This document shows, piece by piece, positions 63,702 through 64,000 of a stretch of DNA of 64,000 nucleotides. This stretch comes from Ancylobacter novellus DSM 506. GTDB taxonomy: Bacteria > Pseudomonadota > Alphaproteobacteria > Rhizobiales > Xanthobacteraceae. The stretch covers positions 3,534,001 through 3,598,000 of the forward strand of contig NC_014217.1 of the NCBI RefSeq assembly GCF_000092925.1, given 5' to 3'. How positions within the stretch are numbered: the stretch's first letter is position 1; each line of letters begins with the position of its first letter. Under the pieces are notes generated by a model. That model saw nothing but the letters and a program-made list of their open reading frames with translations, did no database searches and was not told the origin of the DNA. The translations under genes and the position numbers were made by a program.

Positions 63702-63842
63702 AATGAAAAGGACCCCGGCCAGGGCCCCGACCACTCAATGAAAAGACCCCGACCGAAGCCCGCCCCGCCCAACGAAAAGGACTCCGGCCGAGGCCCGGCT
63801 CGTTCAACGAAAAAGACCCCAGCCGAAGCCGGGGTCTCAAGG
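63702..63842. repeat. Four tandem ~35-bp terminator-derived units
   Basis: Successive units begin AATGAAAAGG, AATGAAAAGA, AACGAAAAGG and AACGAAAAAG at 63702, 63737, 63771 and 63806 (spacing 35, 34, 35). Each reads GACCCCGG-like then GGCC-like sequence; read on the minus strand each is a hairpin half followed by TTTT. Only the right unit has both hairpin arms intact. Confidence 0.8.
63810..63836 (-). terminator. Rho-independent terminator of the Amt gene
   Basis: Minus strand: GACCCCGGC, loop TTCG, GCTGGGGTC, then TTTTT. Nine-bp stem with a UUCG tetraloop, 58 bp past the Amt stop. It is the intact member of the tandem series. Confidence 0.9.
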
Positions 63843-63893
63843 CAGCGGGAGGCTGCGGGAGTAGAGGCGGCGCGCGCGAGGCGCGCCGTCGGA

Positions 63894-64000
63894 TCAGCTG
63901 TGGTAGGCGCGCTCGCCGTGGTCGGTGATGTCGAGGCCTTCGCGCTCGCGCTCCACCGACGGACGCAGGCCGACGATGATGTTGACGATCCAGAACAGGA
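63894..64000 (-). CDS. amtB: Ammonium transporter Amt, C-terminal end (partial)
   Basis: The last 35 residues of a gene entering from the right edge: LFWIVNIIVGLRPSVERERE, then GLDITDHGERAYHS and stop. This is the cytoplasmic C-terminal tail of Amt/AmtB ammonium channels (last TM, then EGLDxxEHGExAY), which regulates gating together with the PII protein GlnK. The rest lies outside. Confidence 0.92.
   Translation of the reverse strand, partial: LFWIVNIIVGLRPSVEREREGLDITDHGERAYHS

Noticed and set aside
63702..63842. Regularly spaced 35-bp units as a CRISPR array
   Set aside because: Units are contiguous, have no spacers, differ from each other and contain terminator parts; no cas genes are present.

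Overview
The window is a 64-kb piece of a GC-rich alphaproteobacterial chromosome, most likely from the order Hyphomicrobiales (Rhizobiales) and possibly near the Xanthobacteraceae. The evidence is a Ros/MucR regulator, the order ftsX-ftsE / hpt / DUF4175 (TIGR02302-type) protein / lysA / lptM / xthA / lolA / ftsK / aminotransferase / ammonium transporter, and frequent GTG/TTG starts with ATGA/GTGA overlaps. The family-level placement is a guess. I see no tRNA, rRNA, insertion sequence, prophage or CRISPR array. This is ordinary chromosome with several catabolic islands.

Layout. 0-11 kb: a partial aldo/keto reductase, an OafA-type acyltransferase with a C-terminal SGNH domain, an SGNH esterase divergent from a YbbA/YbbP-type ABC pair, a Bax-inhibitor-1 protein, three small VOC/DUF1428 genes and an aldehyde dehydrogenase of the GabD type. 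11-13.7 kb: a two-subunit molybdenum hydroxylase (IorAB type). 14-21 kb: a TetR regulator divergent from an ABC importer whose three subunits resemble the importers found beside urea/guanidine carboxylase genes. The importer is followed by an NtaA/DszA-type flavin monooxygenase, a RutF-like flavin reductase and an FMN alpha-hydroxyacid oxidase. The substrate is unknown, and this is the best candidate for an undescribed pathway here. 21-26.5 kb: glycerol kinase, a small secreted protein and an AaeB/AaeX/AaeA-type efflux operon. 26.5-33.2 kb: a minus-strand purine catabolism operon, with uricase, a FAD subunit, a fused FeS-molybdopterin dehydrogenase, guanine deaminase and a fused OHCU decarboxylase-HIU hydrolase. 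Together these could take guanine to allantoin.

33-42 kb: an SDR, a TenA-like protein lacking the usual cysteine, a MucR regulator behind a 427-bp AT-rich leader and lacking the last zinc ligand, an amidotransferase, a TerB-like protein, and a tctC-tctB-tctA-gntR tripartite tricarboxylate transporter operon with a GntR-like operator upstream. 42.6-47 kb: zwf, pgl and edd, the upper Entner-Doudoroff pathway. 47-64 kb: mostly housekeeping genes (DUF2125, gamma-glutamylcyclotransferase, YdcF, FtsEX, Hpt, DUF4175 protein, LysA, LptM, XthA, LolA, FtsK, an aminotransferase and the end of an Amt gene).

Two families of dispersed palindromic repeats (about 40-150 bp, nine copies) fill many intergenic gaps, two of them inside operons. 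A tandem series of four terminator-derived units lies next to the Amt gene at the right edge.
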